The position numbers and the translations under genes were made by a program. Below the pieces are notes generated by a model. The model did no database searches and was not told the DNA's origin. It was given only the letters and a program-made list of their open reading frames with translations. Of a DNA stretch of 64,000 nt, positions 34,535 to 43,640 are shown piece by piece. How positions within the stretch are numbered: position 1 is the first letter of the stretch; each line of letters starts with the position of its first letter. The stretch is from Oleiagrimonas sp963821885 (GTDB taxonomy: Bacteria; Pseudomonadota; Gammaproteobacteria; Xanthomonadales; Rhodanobacteraceae). The stretch spans positions 248,001 to 312,000 of the forward strand of contig CAWGFN010000005.1 of the NCBI GenBank assembly GCA_963821885.1. Direction: 5' to 3'.

Positions 34535-35968
34535 ATGAGTCAGGGCAAGGTTGTTCAGATCATCGGCGCGGTTGTCGACGTGGAATTCCCGCGTGACCAG
34601 GTGCCGACCGTGTACGACGCGCTGAAGGTCGACGGCACCGAGATCACCCTCGAGGTGCAGCAGCAGCTCGGCGACGGCGTGGTGCGTGCCATCGCGCTGG
34701 GCTCGACCGAGGGCCTCAAGCGCGGCCTGGTTGCCAACAACACCGGCGAAGGCATCAAGGTGCCGGTGGGCACGGCCACCCTGGGCCGCATCATGGACGT
34801 GCTGGGTCGCCCGATCGACGAAGTCGGTCCGATCGAGGCCGAGGCGCACAACGTGATCCATCGCGAGGCGCCGGCCTACGACGAGCAGGCGATGTCCAAC
34901 GAGCTGCTGGAAACCGGCATCAAGGTCATCGACCTGGTCTGCCCGTTCGCCAAGGGCGGCAAGGTCGGCCTGTTCGGCGGCGCCGGCGTGGGCAAGACCG
35001 TGAACATGCTCGAGCTGATCAACAACATCGCCACCGAGCACTCGGGCCTGTCGGTGTTCGCCGGCGTGGGTGAGCGTACCCGCGAGGGCAACGACTTCTA
35101 CCACGAGATGATCGAGGCCGGCGTGGTCAACCTCGAGGACAAGACCCAGTCCAAGGTGGCGATGGTCTACGGCCAGATGAACGAGCCGCCCGGCAACCGC
35201 CTGCGCGTGGCCCTGACCGGCCTGACCATGGCCGAGTACTTCCGCGACCAGAAGGACGAGTCCGGCAAGGGCAAGGACGTGCTGTTCTTCGTCGACAACA
35301 TCTACCGCTACACGCTGGCCGGCACCGAGGTGTCCGCGCTGCTGGGCCGCATGCCGTCGGCGGTGGGCTACCAGCCGACCCTGGCCGAGGAAATGGGCGT
35401 CCTGCAGGAGCGCATCACCTCGACCAAGACCGGATCGATCACCTCGATCCAGGCCGTGTACGTGCCCGCCGACGATCTGACCGATCCGTCGCCGGCCACC
35501 ACCTTCGCCCATCTGGACGCCACCGTGGTGCTGTCGCGCAACATCGCCTCGCTGGGTATCTATCCCGCCGTGGATCCGCTGGATTCGACCAGCCGCCAGC
35601 TCGACCCCAACGTGGTCGGCCGCGAGCACTACGACGTGGCCCGCAAGGTGCAGGGCACCCTGCAGCGCTACAAGGAGCTCAAGGACATCATCGCGATCCT
35701 GGGCATGGACGAGCTGTCCGAAGAGGACAAGCAGGTCGTGGCGCGCGCGCGCAAGTGCGAGCGCTTCTTCAGCCAGCCGTTCCACGTGGCCGAAGTGTTC
35801 ACCGGCGCCCCGGGCAAGTACGTGTCGCTGGCCGAGACCATCCGCGGCTTCAAGATGATCGTCGAGGGCGAGGTGGACTACCTGCCCGAGCAGGCCTTCT
35901 ACATGGTCGGCGGCATCGACGATGCCATCAAGAAGGGCGAGGAGATGGGGGCCAAGAAGGCAGCGTAA
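34535..35968 (+). CDS. atpD: ATP synthase F1 subunit beta
   Basis: Beta is the catalytic subunit. The 477-residue product has Walker A GGAGVGKT, the catalytic glutamate region GVGERTREGNDFYHEM, the DELSEED lever as DELSEEDK and the nucleotide loop DPLDSTSRQLDP. It starts after TTGGAG. The 168-base spacer that follows has an inverted repeat of the same family as the one after atpA. Confidence 0.97.
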   Translation: MSQGKVVQIIGAVVDVEFPRDQVPTVYDALKVDGTEITLEVQQQLGDGVVRAIALGSTEGLKRGLVANNTGEGIKVPVGTATLGRIMDVLGRPIDEVGPIEAEAHNVIHREAPAYDEQAMSNELLETGIKVIDLVCPFAKGGKVGLFGGAGVGKTVNMLELINNIATEHSGLSVFAGVGERTREGNDFYHEMIEAGVVNLEDKTQSKVAMVYGQMNEPPGNRLRVALTGLTMAEYFRDQKDESGKGKDVLFFVDNIYRYTLAGTEVSALLGRMPSAVGYQPTLAEEMGVLQERITSTKTGSITSIQAVYVPADDLTDPSPATTFAHLDATVVLSRNIASLGIYPAVDPLDSTSRQLDPNVVGREHYDVARKVQGTLQRYKELKDIIAILGMDELSEEDKQVVARARKCERFFSQPFHVAEVFTGAPGKYVSLAETIRGFKMIVEGEVDYLPEQAFYMVGGIDDAIKKGEEMGAKKAA

Positions 35969-35973
35969 GAGCC

Positions 35974-36113
35974 GGGACCCAGGACTCGGGACGCGGGATT
36001 CGCGAAAGCGATCCTCGCCAGCCCAGAATCCCGGGACTCGGGGAAATCAAGCGGAAACAACTCGCCTCAGGGCGTGACTCCAGCCGAGTCCCGCGTCCCG
36101 AGTCCCGAGTCCC
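35974..36113. repeat. Second GGGACYCGGGAC inverted repeat, atpD-atpC spacer
   Basis: A 25-base left arm (35974-35998) pairs with 36089-36113 with about three mismatches. The arms are again GGGAC-CGGGAC units. Both atp elements open with the same short sequence straight after the stop codon (AAGAGCCGGGAC), so they are copies of one element rather than chance GC-rich DNA. Confidence 0.8.
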
Positions 36114-36136
36114 GCACCGAGCGAAGCGAGAAAGAC

Positions 36137-36559
36137 ATGACCACCATCCGTTGCGACATCGTCAGCGCCGAGGCCGAGATCTTCCACGGCGAAGCGACCA
36201 TGGTCATCGCCACCGGCGAACAGGGCGAGCTGGGTATCGCGCCGCGTCACGCGCCGCTGATCACCCGCCTCAAGCCCGGTCATGTCGAGGTGATCAAGGC
36301 CGACGGCGAGCGCCAGTCGTTCTACGTCTCCGGCGGCATCCTCGAGGTGCAGCCACAGGTGGTGACGGTGCTGGCCGATTCGGCCGCGCGCGCCGACGAG
36401 CTGGACGAGGCCGCGGCCCTGGCCGCCAAGGAACAGGCGGAGAAGGCCCTGGCCGACCGCACCGACGAGATGGAAGTGGCCGAGGCCCAGGCCAAGCTGG
36501 CCGAGGCCCTGGCGCAGCTGCAGGCGCTCGAGCGCATGCGCCGCAATCTCAAGCACTGA
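36137..36559 (+). CDS. atpC: ATP synthase F1 subunit epsilon
   Basis: Epsilon is the rotor subunit that can inhibit ATP hydrolysis. The 140-residue protein has the N-terminal beta sandwich (CDIVSAEAEIFHGEATMVI, GELGIAPRHAPLIT) and two C-terminal helices. ATG 36137 (MTTIRCDIV) is the family start; the upstream ATG 36074 would translate the repeat spacer. It is the last gene of the operon. Confidence 0.96.
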   Translation: MTTIRCDIVSAEAEIFHGEATMVIATGEQGELGIAPRHAPLITRLKPGHVEVIKADGERQSFYVSGGILEVQPQVVTVLADSAARADELDEAAALAAKEQAEKALADRTDEMEVAEAQAKLAEALAQLQALERMRRNLKH

Positions 36560-36581
36560 GTCCCGGGTCGCGACACCATGT

Positions 36582-36611
36582 AAAAACGCCGGCTTGATGC
36601 CGGCGTTTTTT
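36582..36611. terminator. Bidirectional terminator atp operon / asmA
   Basis: A 12-bp perfect stem (AAAAACGCCGGC / GCCGGCGTTTTT) with loop TTGAT has T runs on both strands. It ends the atp operon from the left and the asmA-like gene from the right. Confidence 0.93.
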
Positions 36612-36637
36612 ATGGCTTTCCTGGCTGCTGCACGCGA

Positions 36638-38341
36638 CTAGTGCTTGCCCTTCTTGTCCAGGGCGTTCTTCAGCAGGTTGCCGATGGCGTCGCCCGCGTT
36701 CGACGATTTCTTGCTGCCGCTGTCGGCTTGATTCCCGGGTGCCTTGCCACCGCCGAACCCCGATCGCAGAAGGCTGCTGGCCGCAGCCGGGTCAAGACGG
36801 AATTTCGGGTCACTGGCCGTGCCGCCCACGTGCACGCCGATGCCGCTCTGGCTGGTGCCGCCGAGCAGCCCACCAAGCAGTTTGCCGGCCTTGGAACCCG
36901 ACAGCAGCTTGCCGGAGGCCGCACCGCTGGCGAGTTTCTTGTCGAGCTTGACCAGCATGTTGAAATCGAGGGCGCCGCTGGCGGCCATGGTGCCCTTGCC
37001 CGACATGTTGCCGATGTCCTTGATGTCCGCCGCCGCGGGATCGGCGCGTATCCCCTCGGGGGCGATGCGCAGGGTGGCGTTGGCATGCTGGATCCGGGTG
37101 TCGCGTGGTGCGTTGATGCCGGCCAGAGAGAGCGCCCCGCCGAGCTTGTCGCCCAGGCTGTAGCCGGCCAGCGTGGTGTCGTCGAGCGTGACCGGGCCGG
37201 TGATCACCAGCGCGTCCAGCGGTCCCTTGGCGCGCAACGTGACGCCGAGCGTGCCGCCACTCAGGTGCGAGTTCTTCGGCAGGACCACGCCGAATGCGGG
37301 AAGCAGGGGCTGCAGGTCGTCCACGGGCAGCTTCTGGCCGGCGATCGACAGGTTCAGGCGCATCACAGCGCCGCGTCCGTCGAATCCACCGTCGACAGCG
37401 AGACTGGCCTTGCCGGTGCCAAGCTGCGTGTCGTGGATGCGCCCGGTGCTGGAGGCAAGCCGGTAGTCGGCCTGGTACTGCAGCCGCAGGGGTCGCGGCG
37501 AGGGCGATCCGGAAGCGACCAACTGCAGGCGAGTGGCGTCGATCCGGCCCTTCGAATGCAGTACGCCGGACTTCGAGTGGATCGTGCTGTCGATGTCGAT
37601 CACGCCGCTGATGCCCTCGCCGTGACCGACCAGTCCAGCACGCACCAGGCCGATGTCCTTCATCACCAGATGCGCCGAGAGCGGGGTCTGCACGGCATTG
37701 CCGGCTGTCCATGGACCCAGCGTGCCATCGAGCTTGACGCTGCCGCCACCGGCCACGTCTGCGCTCATGGTGAACGGGAAGGCGTGGTCGGCGCCAAGGT
37801 TCTGCGCGCTGAGCTCGACGTTGTCATACGTGCGCGAGCCGCCGACCGCGCGATCCAGCACGATGCGGCCGTGGCGGATGCGCAGGGCGTCGACCGTCAG
37901 GGCGGGCGTGCCCGAAGACGGTGCTGAGGCTTTCGCCGGGGTCTTGCCGTCGCCGGCGGCGAAGCTGGCGAAGTTCCAGCGCCCGGCGCGATCCTGAACC
38001 AGGCGCACGCTGGGGGTGTCCAGGGTCAGCGAGGTGACGTGCAGTTCGCGGTGCACGATCAAGGGCCACAGCCTGACGCCGACGTCGAGCGAACGCGCGC
38101 TGACGAATGGCTGCCTGCCGAAGGCCGGGTCGTCGCCGATGCGGATGTCATCGGCATCGAGCGCGCCGGAAAGGATCGAGACGTGCAGCTTGCCCAGTGT
38201 GACCGGTCGTCCCAGGGCCGCGCTGAGCGAGGCCTGGATCTGCGGCCGGAATCGGTTGGCATCGATCATCGACAGCGCGGCGACACCCGCGATGACCAGG
38301 ACCAGAACGATGATGGCGAGCGTGATCAGCAAGCGTTTCAT
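36638..38341 (-). CDS. AsmA family protein
   Basis: The 567-residue protein has one N-terminal membrane anchor (LITLAIIVLVLVIAGVAAL), then IDANRFRPQIQASLSAALGRPVTLG, the classic AsmA N-terminal repeat. A large beta-rich periplasmic body follows, of the kind that forms a lipid-shuttling groove in AsmA/TamB proteins. The C-terminus is rich in Gly, Ser and Lys. AsmA relatives help outer-membrane lipid homeostasis; the exact role here is unknown. It shares its terminator with the atp operon. Confidence 0.88.
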   Translation of the reverse strand: MKRLLITLAIIVLVLVIAGVAALSMIDANRFRPQIQASLSAALGRPVTLGKLHVSILSGALDADDIRIGDDPAFGRQPFVSARSLDVGVRLWPLIVHRELHVTSLTLDTPSVRLVQDRAGRWNFASFAAGDGKTPAKASAPSSGTPALTVDALRIRHGRIVLDRAVGGSRTYDNVELSAQNLGADHAFPFTMSADVAGGGSVKLDGTLGPWTAGNAVQTPLSAHLVMKDIGLVRAGLVGHGEGISGVIDIDSTIHSKSGVLHSKGRIDATRLQLVASGSPSPRPLRLQYQADYRLASSTGRIHDTQLGTGKASLAVDGGFDGRGAVMRLNLSIAGQKLPVDDLQPLLPAFGVVLPKNSHLSGGTLGVTLRAKGPLDALVITGPVTLDDTTLAGYSLGDKLGGALSLAGINAPRDTRIQHANATLRIAPEGIRADPAAADIKDIGNMSGKGTMAASGALDFNMLVKLDKKLASGAASGKLLSGSKAGKLLGGLLGGTSQSGIGVHVGGTASDPKFRLDPAAASSLLRSGFGGGKAPGNQADSGSKKSSNAGDAIGNLLKNALDKKGKH

Positions 38342-38423
38342 GGGCGCACTCCGGAATATGCACGGTGGCCTGTGGGCGAGGACATCATCCTAGACCCGCG
38401 CTCGTGCAGGGTCGAGAAGCCGA

Positions 38424-38828
38424 TCAACGGTAGACCCAGTGGCGATTGACGAAGAAGCTGATGACCGCCAGGACGGCTTCGATGAGCGGTTTCAGCAACC
38501 AGGCGCTGGATAGCCCGCCATGACGGGCGACCCATTCGATCTGCAGGGTGCTCAATACGGTGAGCACGGCCCAAAGCAGCAGGAAGCGGAGCAGGTGGCG
38601 CCCGGCCGGTCCGCGGTGGGCGCGGAAGGTGATGCGACGATTGGCCCAGAAGCCGAGACTGGCGCCGGCCACGCGTCCGGCGACGTTGGCCGCGGGCAGC
38701 GGCACGCCGCTGGCGCTGAGCGCCATCATCACCCCCCAGTCCAGCGCCAGTTGCAGGCCTCCGACGACGGAAAATCCCGCGCCCTGGCGCAGCAGTCGGC
38801 CAAGCCAGTCGGGCAAGGGCGCATTCAT
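38424..38828 (-). CDS. GtrA family membrane protein
   Basis: This 134-residue protein has four helices and the family motifs FSVVGGLQLALDWGVMMAL, GFWANRRITFR and the C-terminal FFVNRHWVYR. GtrA proteins are thought to flip polyprenyl-linked sugars or otherwise assist surface-glycan glycosyltransferases. No partner glycosyltransferase is adjacent; the gene lies between asmA and asnB. The 180-base spacer upstream holds nothing I recognise. Confidence 0.88.
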   Translation of the reverse strand: MNAPLPDWLGRLLRQGAGFSVVGGLQLALDWGVMMALSASGVPLPAANVAGRVAGASLGFWANRRITFRAHRGPAGRHLLRFLLLWAVLTVLSTLQIEWVARHGGLSSAWLLKPLIEAVLAVISFFVNRHWVYR

Positions 38829-39008
38829 GCGGTTCGCGGCCGTATCGCCATGATCCCGGCATCATACGCAGCGGCGCGTATCTGCCAAATGAACGCCCGG
38901 CGACATGACCGGCCGGCCGTATGGCGGAGTCGGCATCTGTCCAAAGATCATAGGCAGCGGTCATGGCGGCATGCGAGCATGCAACCGGGTGTGTGAGGGC
39001 AAGCGGAC

Positions 39009-40675
39009 ATGTGCGGATTCGTGGCGGTTCTGGACCCCGGCGGCGACATCGGCGTCCTGCGCCCGGCGCTGCTGGAGCAGGCACGCAGCCTGCGTCATCG
39101 CGGTCCGGACTGGAGCGGCGTGTACGCCGACGGGGACGCGATCCTGGCCCACGAGCGCCTGGCCATCGTCGACGTGGTGCATGGCGCGCAGCCGTTGCTG
39201 TCCAGCGATGCGCAACAGGTGCTGGCGGTCAACGGCGAAATCTACAACCACCGCGCCCTGCGCGTGGAATGCGCGGACTACGCTTTTGCCACCGAATCCG
39301 ACTGCGAGGTGATCCTTCCCCTCTACCGTCGGCACGGCGTCGAGTTCCTCGATCGCCTCAAGGGCATGTTCGCCTTCGTGCTGTGGGACCGCGAGAAATG
39401 CGACTGGCTGATCGCACGCGACCCAATCGGGATCATTCCACTTTATGTCGGCCACGATGCCCGTGGCCGGCTGTACGTGGCCTCGGAAATGAAGGCGCTC
39501 ATGGGCGTGTGCGTCAGCGTCGAGGTGTTCCCGCCGGGGAGCTTCTGGACGCGCGGCATGCCGGCGCCCGAGCGCTACTATGCGCCGTCCTGGCGTGATT
39601 CGATGCGGTGGCCGAGGGTCCGCGCGATGCCGCGGCGCTGCGCCAGGCGCTGGAGCGCTCGGTGCATGCGCACATGATGAGCGACGTGCCCTACGGCGTG
39701 CTGCTGTCGGGCGGCCTGGACTCCTCCCTGATCGCCGCCATCACCGCCCGCTACGCCGCGCGGCGCACCGAGGACGACGACCGCAGTGAAGCCTGGTGGC
39801 CGCGCCTGCACACCTTCTCCATCGGCCTGGAAGGCTCGCCCGACCTGGCCGCCGCGCGCACGGCGGCCGAGGCCATCGACAGCGTGCACCACGAATTCCA
39901 TTTCACCGTGCAGGAAGGCCTGGATGCGCTGAGCGACGTCATCCGCCACGTGGAAACCTACGATGTCACCACCATCCGCGCGTCCACGCCGATGTACCTG
40001 CTGGCCCGGCGCATCCGTGCGATGGGCATCAAGATGGTGCTGTCGGGCGAAGGCGCGGACGAGCTGTTCGGTGGCTACCTGTATTTCCACATGGCGCCGG
40101 ACGATCGCGAATTCCACGACGAGCTTGTGCGCAAGCTCGATGCCCTGCACCAGTACGACTGCCTGCGCGCCAACAAGGCCATGGCGGCGTGGGGCGTGGA
40201 GGCCCGCGTGCCCTTCCTCGACCGCGATTTCATCGACCTGGCCATGGCCACGGCGCCGGGCGTGAAACGTCCGCTCGAAGGGCGCATGGAAAAGCACATC
40301 CTGCGCCAGGCGGGCGAAGGCCTCCTGCCGGATGCGATCCTGTGGCGGCAGAAGGAGCAGTTCTCCGATGGCGTCGGCTACGGCTGGATCGACGCGCTCA
40401 AGGACCACGCGGCCGCGCAGGTCAGCGACGCGCAGATGGCGCTGGCCACGCAGCGGTTTCCGGTCAACCCGCCGCAGGGCAAGGAGGCCTACGCCTACCG
40501 GGTGCTGTTCGAGCAGCACTATCCGGGCGACGCCGCCGCGCGCACGGTGCCGGGCGGCCCCAGCATCGCCTGTTCCACGCCCACCGCCTACCGCTGGTCC
40601 AGGGCCTTCGAGGGTTGCGACGACCCGTCCGGCCGCGCCGTGGCGGGCGTGCACCGGGCGGCCACCAGGGACTGA
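39009..40675 (+). pseudogene. asnB: Asparagine synthetase B, apparent frameshift
   Basis: AsnB makes asparagine from aspartate using glutamine. The first part reads from ATG 39009 with the class II glutaminase N-terminal Cys2 (MCGFVAVLDP) and RSLRHRGPDWSG. At about 39598-39601 homology leaves this frame. It resumes in the next frame with AVAEGPRDAAALRQALERS, the PP-loop LLSGGLDSSLIAA and a C-terminus very close to Escherichia coli AsnB. Adding one T to GATTCGAT (giving RDFDAVAEG) restores a full-length protein. This looks like a missing base in a T run, either a sequencing error or a fresh mutation. Both halves otherwise look functional. Confidence 0.9.
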
Positions 40676-40747
40676 GCCGGGCCACCGACTAGGCAGCGGT
40701 CGCCGGTTTGCGGCAAAGTGGCGGGCGAAATGGAGCAGGAAGGCATC

Positions 40748-42118
40748 ATGAGCTCACCGCTACACGTCATCGTCCTGGCCGCCGGCGAGGGCAAGCGCAT
40801 GCAATCGTCCATGGCCAAGGTGTTGCTGCCGCTGGCCGGGCGACCACTGCTCGCGCATGTGCTGGAGACGGCCAGGGCACTGGGGCCGGCGGGCGTGCAC
40901 GTGGTCCATGGCCATCGCGGCGACCAGGTGCGCGAGGCGTTTGCCGGCGACGGTACGCTGGGCTGGGTCGAGCAGGCCGAGCAGTTGGGCACCGGGCATG
41001 CCGTGCGCCTGGCGCTGGAGACGGTGCCGGATACGGCTCGCGTACTGGTGCTGTATGGCGATGTCCCGCTGCTGCGGGCCACGGATCTGGCCACCCTGGC
41101 CGCCGTCCGGGGCTCGCTGGCCGTGCTGGCCGCCGAGGCGGATGATCCGGCCGGCTATGGCCGCGTGCTGCTCGATGACAGGCAATGCGTCGCGGCCATC
41201 GTCGAGGACAAGGATGCCACGCCCGAGCAGCGCGCCGTGCGCCGGATCAACACCGGCATCGTGGCCGCCGACGCCGCGCCGCTGCGCGCGTGGGTGGAGC
41301 GACTGGGCAACGCCAATGCCCAGGGCGAGTACTACCTCACCGATGTGTTCGGCCTGGCCGCGGCGGAGGGCGCGCCGGCGCAGTGCGTGATGCTTGCCGA
41401 CGCCGACGACGCGGCCGGTGCCAACACCGCCTGGCAGCTGGCGTCCCTGGAAGCGCATTACCGTCGTCGCCGCGCGCGCGAGCTGGCCGACGCCGGCGTG
41501 CGCCTGGCCGACCCGGCGCGCTTTGACGCACGCGGTTCCGTGGTCGCCGGCCGCGACGTGGAGATCGACGTCGATGTGGTCCTCGAGGGCGAGGTGGTGC
41601 TGGGCGAGGGCGTGCGCATCGGTCCGTTCTGTCGCCTGCGCGACGTGCGCCTGGGCCCGGGCACAGTGGTGCACGCGCACTGCGACCTGGACGGCGTGGA
41701 CATCGGAAGCGCATGCACCATCGGCCCGTTCGCGCGACTGCGTCCGGGCACGCAACTGGCCGACGACGCCCACGTGGGCAATTTCGTGGAAATGAAGAAG
41801 GCCTCCCTGGGCCAGGGCAGCAAGGCCGGCCATCTCAGTTATCTCGGCGACGCCGAGATCGGCACCGGGGTCAACATCGGCGCCGGCACCATCACCTGCA
41901 ACTACGACGGCGCCAACAAGCACCTGACGCGGATCGCCGATGGCGCCTTCATCGGTTCCAACTCGGCGCTGGTGGCGCCGGTGCGCATTGGCGCGCAGGC
42001 CACCATAGGCGCCGGATCGGTGATCAGCACCGACGCGCCGGATGGCCAGCTCACCGTGTCGCGCGCGCGACAGGTCACGCTCAAGGGCTGGAAGCGGCCG
42101 GAAAAGAAGTCCGACTGA
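40748..42118 (+). CDS. glmU: Bifunctional UDP-GlcNAc pyrophosphorylase / GlcN-1-P acetyltransferase
   Basis: GlmU makes UDP-GlcNAc for peptidoglycan and LPS. The 456-residue product has the uridyltransferase N-domain (VLAAGEGKRMQSSMAKVLLP) and a C-terminal left-handed beta helix of hexapeptide repeats with GNFVEMKKASLGQGSKAGHL and ITCNYDGANKH. ATG 40748 follows GGAAGG; the frame is open to 40718. Its stop codon marks the start of the first copy of a 140-bp duplicated spacer. Confidence 0.96.
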   Translation: MSSPLHVIVLAAGEGKRMQSSMAKVLLPLAGRPLLAHVLETARALGPAGVHVVHGHRGDQVREAFAGDGTLGWVEQAEQLGTGHAVRLALETVPDTARVLVLYGDVPLLRATDLATLAAVRGSLAVLAAEADDPAGYGRVLLDDRQCVAAIVEDKDATPEQRAVRRINTGIVAADAAPLRAWVERLGNANAQGEYYLTDVFGLAAAEGAPAQCVMLADADDAAGANTAWQLASLEAHYRRRRARELADAGVRLADPARFDARGSVVAGRDVEIDVDVVLEGEVVLGEGVRIGPFCRLRDVRLGPGTVVHAHCDLDGVDIGSACTIGPFARLRPGTQLADDAHVGNFVEMKKASLGQGSKAGHLSYLGDAEIGTGVNIGAGTITCNYDGANKHLTRIADGAFIGSNSALVAPVRIGAQATIGAGSVISTDAPDGQLTVSRARQVTLKGWKRPEKKSD

Positions 42119-42253
42119 GCGTGGGGGCGCGGTTGCGCCGCCCCCTGCGCCCGCAACCATGAAGCGTTGCCGATGGCGCAGGGCGTACCACGTGGATCAG
42201 CATTGCAAAGGTTTGCACGGGTCCAAGGCAGGCCTCAGTGCGCGTAGCGGCAG
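42114..42253. repeat. Direct repeat copy 1 (glmU end / xanB2 tail)
   Basis: This 140-base stretch is about 95% identical to 42385-42525, with a handful of substitutions and one single-base indel. It begins in the glmU stop codon and ends with a copy of the last few codons (complement strand) of the chorismatase gene, so the whole original spacer seems to have been duplicated. It contains the GC-rich hairpin GGGGGCGCGG-TTG-CGCCGCCCC. Confidence 0.9.
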
Positions 42254-42256
42254 TTC

Positions 42257-42378
42257 CGTAGCCCGGATAAGCGAAGCGCATCCGGGAGCCCATGCATGCG
42301 TCATGCTGGGTCAGGGGCATGGTCGACATGACATGGTTCGCGTTGCCCCGGATGCGGCTGCGCCTTATCCGGGCTACG
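42257..42378. repeat. REP-like inverted doublet, copy A
   Basis: Two arms of the palindrome CGTAGCCCGGATAAGSCG...ATCCGGG face each other at 42257-42286 and 42347-42378. Each arm is itself a hairpin (CCCGGAT with ATCCGGG). The 60-base middle includes CATGCATGC and TGCTGG. A second copy with the same layout lies at 55794-55899. It sits exactly between the two 140-bp direct repeats. Confidence 0.85.
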
Positions 42379-42384
42379 ACAGCA

Positions 42385-42525
42385 ACTGAGCGTGGGGGTG
42401 CGGTTGCGCCGTCCCCTTGCGCCCGCAAGCATGAAGCGTTGCCGATGGCGTAGGGCGTACCACGTGGATCAGCATTGCAAAGGTTTGCGCGGGTCCAAGG
42501 CAGGCCTCAGTGCGCGTAGCGCCAG
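42385..42525. repeat. Direct repeat copy 2 (overlaps xanB2 3' end)
   Basis: This is the second member of the 140-bp pair. Bases 42507-42525 are coding for the chorismatase C-terminus (WRYAH and stop). The remainder is spacer. No separate gene is present in the 388 bases between glmU and the chorismatase gene. Confidence 0.9.
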
Positions 42526-43505
42526 CCGTCGATCTCGACAAGCAGCTCGCGACGGCACACGTCGCCCAGCAGCAGCAGGCGCGGCGCATGCGGCACGTGC
42601 TCGGCCAGGAAGGCGTCCACGGCTTCGGCATGCGTGGCGTGACGCACGTACGCCTTCAGCGGATCATCGGCGGTGAAGTGCTCGGGCAGCCCGCCCTCGC
42701 GCAACAGGGCGCGCAGGTTGGCCAGCGTCTCGACGAGCTGGGCATGCAGGTCGTCCGGATGGCGCGATTCATGGCCGGTGATCGAGGCGGTGCCGGAAAT
42801 GGCCAGCGAATCGTCGCCATGCAGGCGCATGGCGCGGGCGAAGCTGGGCGGCGTCGGGCCGTACTGGCGCGGGTAACGCCAGGCGCTCATCTGGCGCGGG
42901 TTCTCGATCCGGGCACCGGGCTGTTCGGCGGCCAGGCAGTAGACCTGCAGCAGCGGCGTGTCCAGGCGATGGCCGATGGCGGTCGCCGCCGGGAAGCCGT
43001 CGGCGAAGAAATCGCCCATGCCCTGCAGGCGGCCTGCGCAGAACTGCTTGTAGCGCTCGGCGTCGCCGTGGCCGGCGTTGATGTCGGCCAGGTAGTTCCA
43101 GAGGCGCTGCACATGGCGTTGCGGGCGCGACGCCAGGAACGTGCGCAGCAGCTTGTACGCATGCGCGGCGGCCGGCTCCGGACCGCCATGCTCGCGTTCG
43201 TCCACGCCCAGGCCGGCGAACAGCCAGCCGCCGCCGCTGGCCCACTGCAGGACGCCTTCGCGACCATGGGTGACATCGGCGTCGATCCGCCACAGTTCGC
43301 ACACGCCCGGGTCCGGGGTCCGCAGGGGCGCCAGCGGGACGTTCAGGACGCGGCTGTCGTCGAGGCCCCGCAGGCTGTCGGCGAAGCCGAGCACGGCCAG
43401 CGTGCCCGGCGCGGCGAGCGTGTCGGCAACGGCGGACACGGGCGCATAGCGCACGCGGGGGCGCGCGGCGGAAGCGAGTCGAGCTTGCGGGGTCATGAGG
43501 TTCAT
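42507..43505 (-). CDS. xanB2: XanB2-type chorismatase (hydroxybenzoate synthase)
   Basis: XanB2 cleaves chorismate to 3- and 4-hydroxybenzoate, supplying the xanthomonadin starter and a ubiquinone precursor. The 332-residue product fits the FkbO/Hyg5/XanB2 chorismatase family: an N-terminal variable part (LAVLGFADSLRGLDDSR), a RidA-like C-terminal half with FAAGRLQGMGDFF-type residues (CAGRLQGMGDFFADGFPA), GHRLDTPLLQVYCLA, ISGTASITGHESRHPDD and VEIDGWRY. ATG 43505 or 43496 could be the start. It is divergent from the ACP gene. Confidence 0.87.
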   Translation of the reverse strand: MNLMTPQARLASAARPRVRYAPVSAVADTLAAPGTLAVLGFADSLRGLDDSRVLNVPLAPLRTPDPGVCELWRIDADVTHGREGVLQWASGGGWLFAGLGVDEREHGGPEPAAAHAYKLLRTFLASRPQRHVQRLWNYLADINAGHGDAERYKQFCAGRLQGMGDFFADGFPAATAIGHRLDTPLLQVYCLAAEQPGARIENPRQMSAWRYPRQYGPTPPSFARAMRLHGDDSLAISGTASITGHESRHPDDLHAQLVETLANLRALLREGGLPEHFTADDPLKAYVRHATHAEAVDAFLAEHVPHAPRLLLLGDVCRRELLVEIDGWRYAH

Positions 43506-43578
43506 GCGTGGTCCGTCGCGATCCCGGTGGTGGCGCGGCAGGCGGGCCACCGCCGACGATCGGGGAAACGCCCTATGG

Positions 43579-43584
43579 TACACT
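43579..43584 (+). promoter_or_regulatory. -10 box upstream of pigment ACP operon
   Basis: TACACT lies 57 bases before the ACP start codon in the 135-base divergent spacer. A matching -35 box is poor, which may mean an activator is needed. Confidence 0.35.
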
Positions 43585-43640
43585 CCGCGCGCGCCAAACC
43601 GGGAGCCGGTCGGCGCATCGGGGGGATACTGGAAGCACAC

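Noticed and set aside
33282..36113. The two atp spacer inverted repeats as intrinsic terminators
   Set aside because: Neither arm is followed by a T run and essential subunits follow each, so complete termination is unlikely.
42119..42506. Small open frames in the glmU-chorismatase spacer, including one shared by both repeat copies
   Set aside because: They consist of repeat sequence, lack ribosome sites and resemble no protein family.
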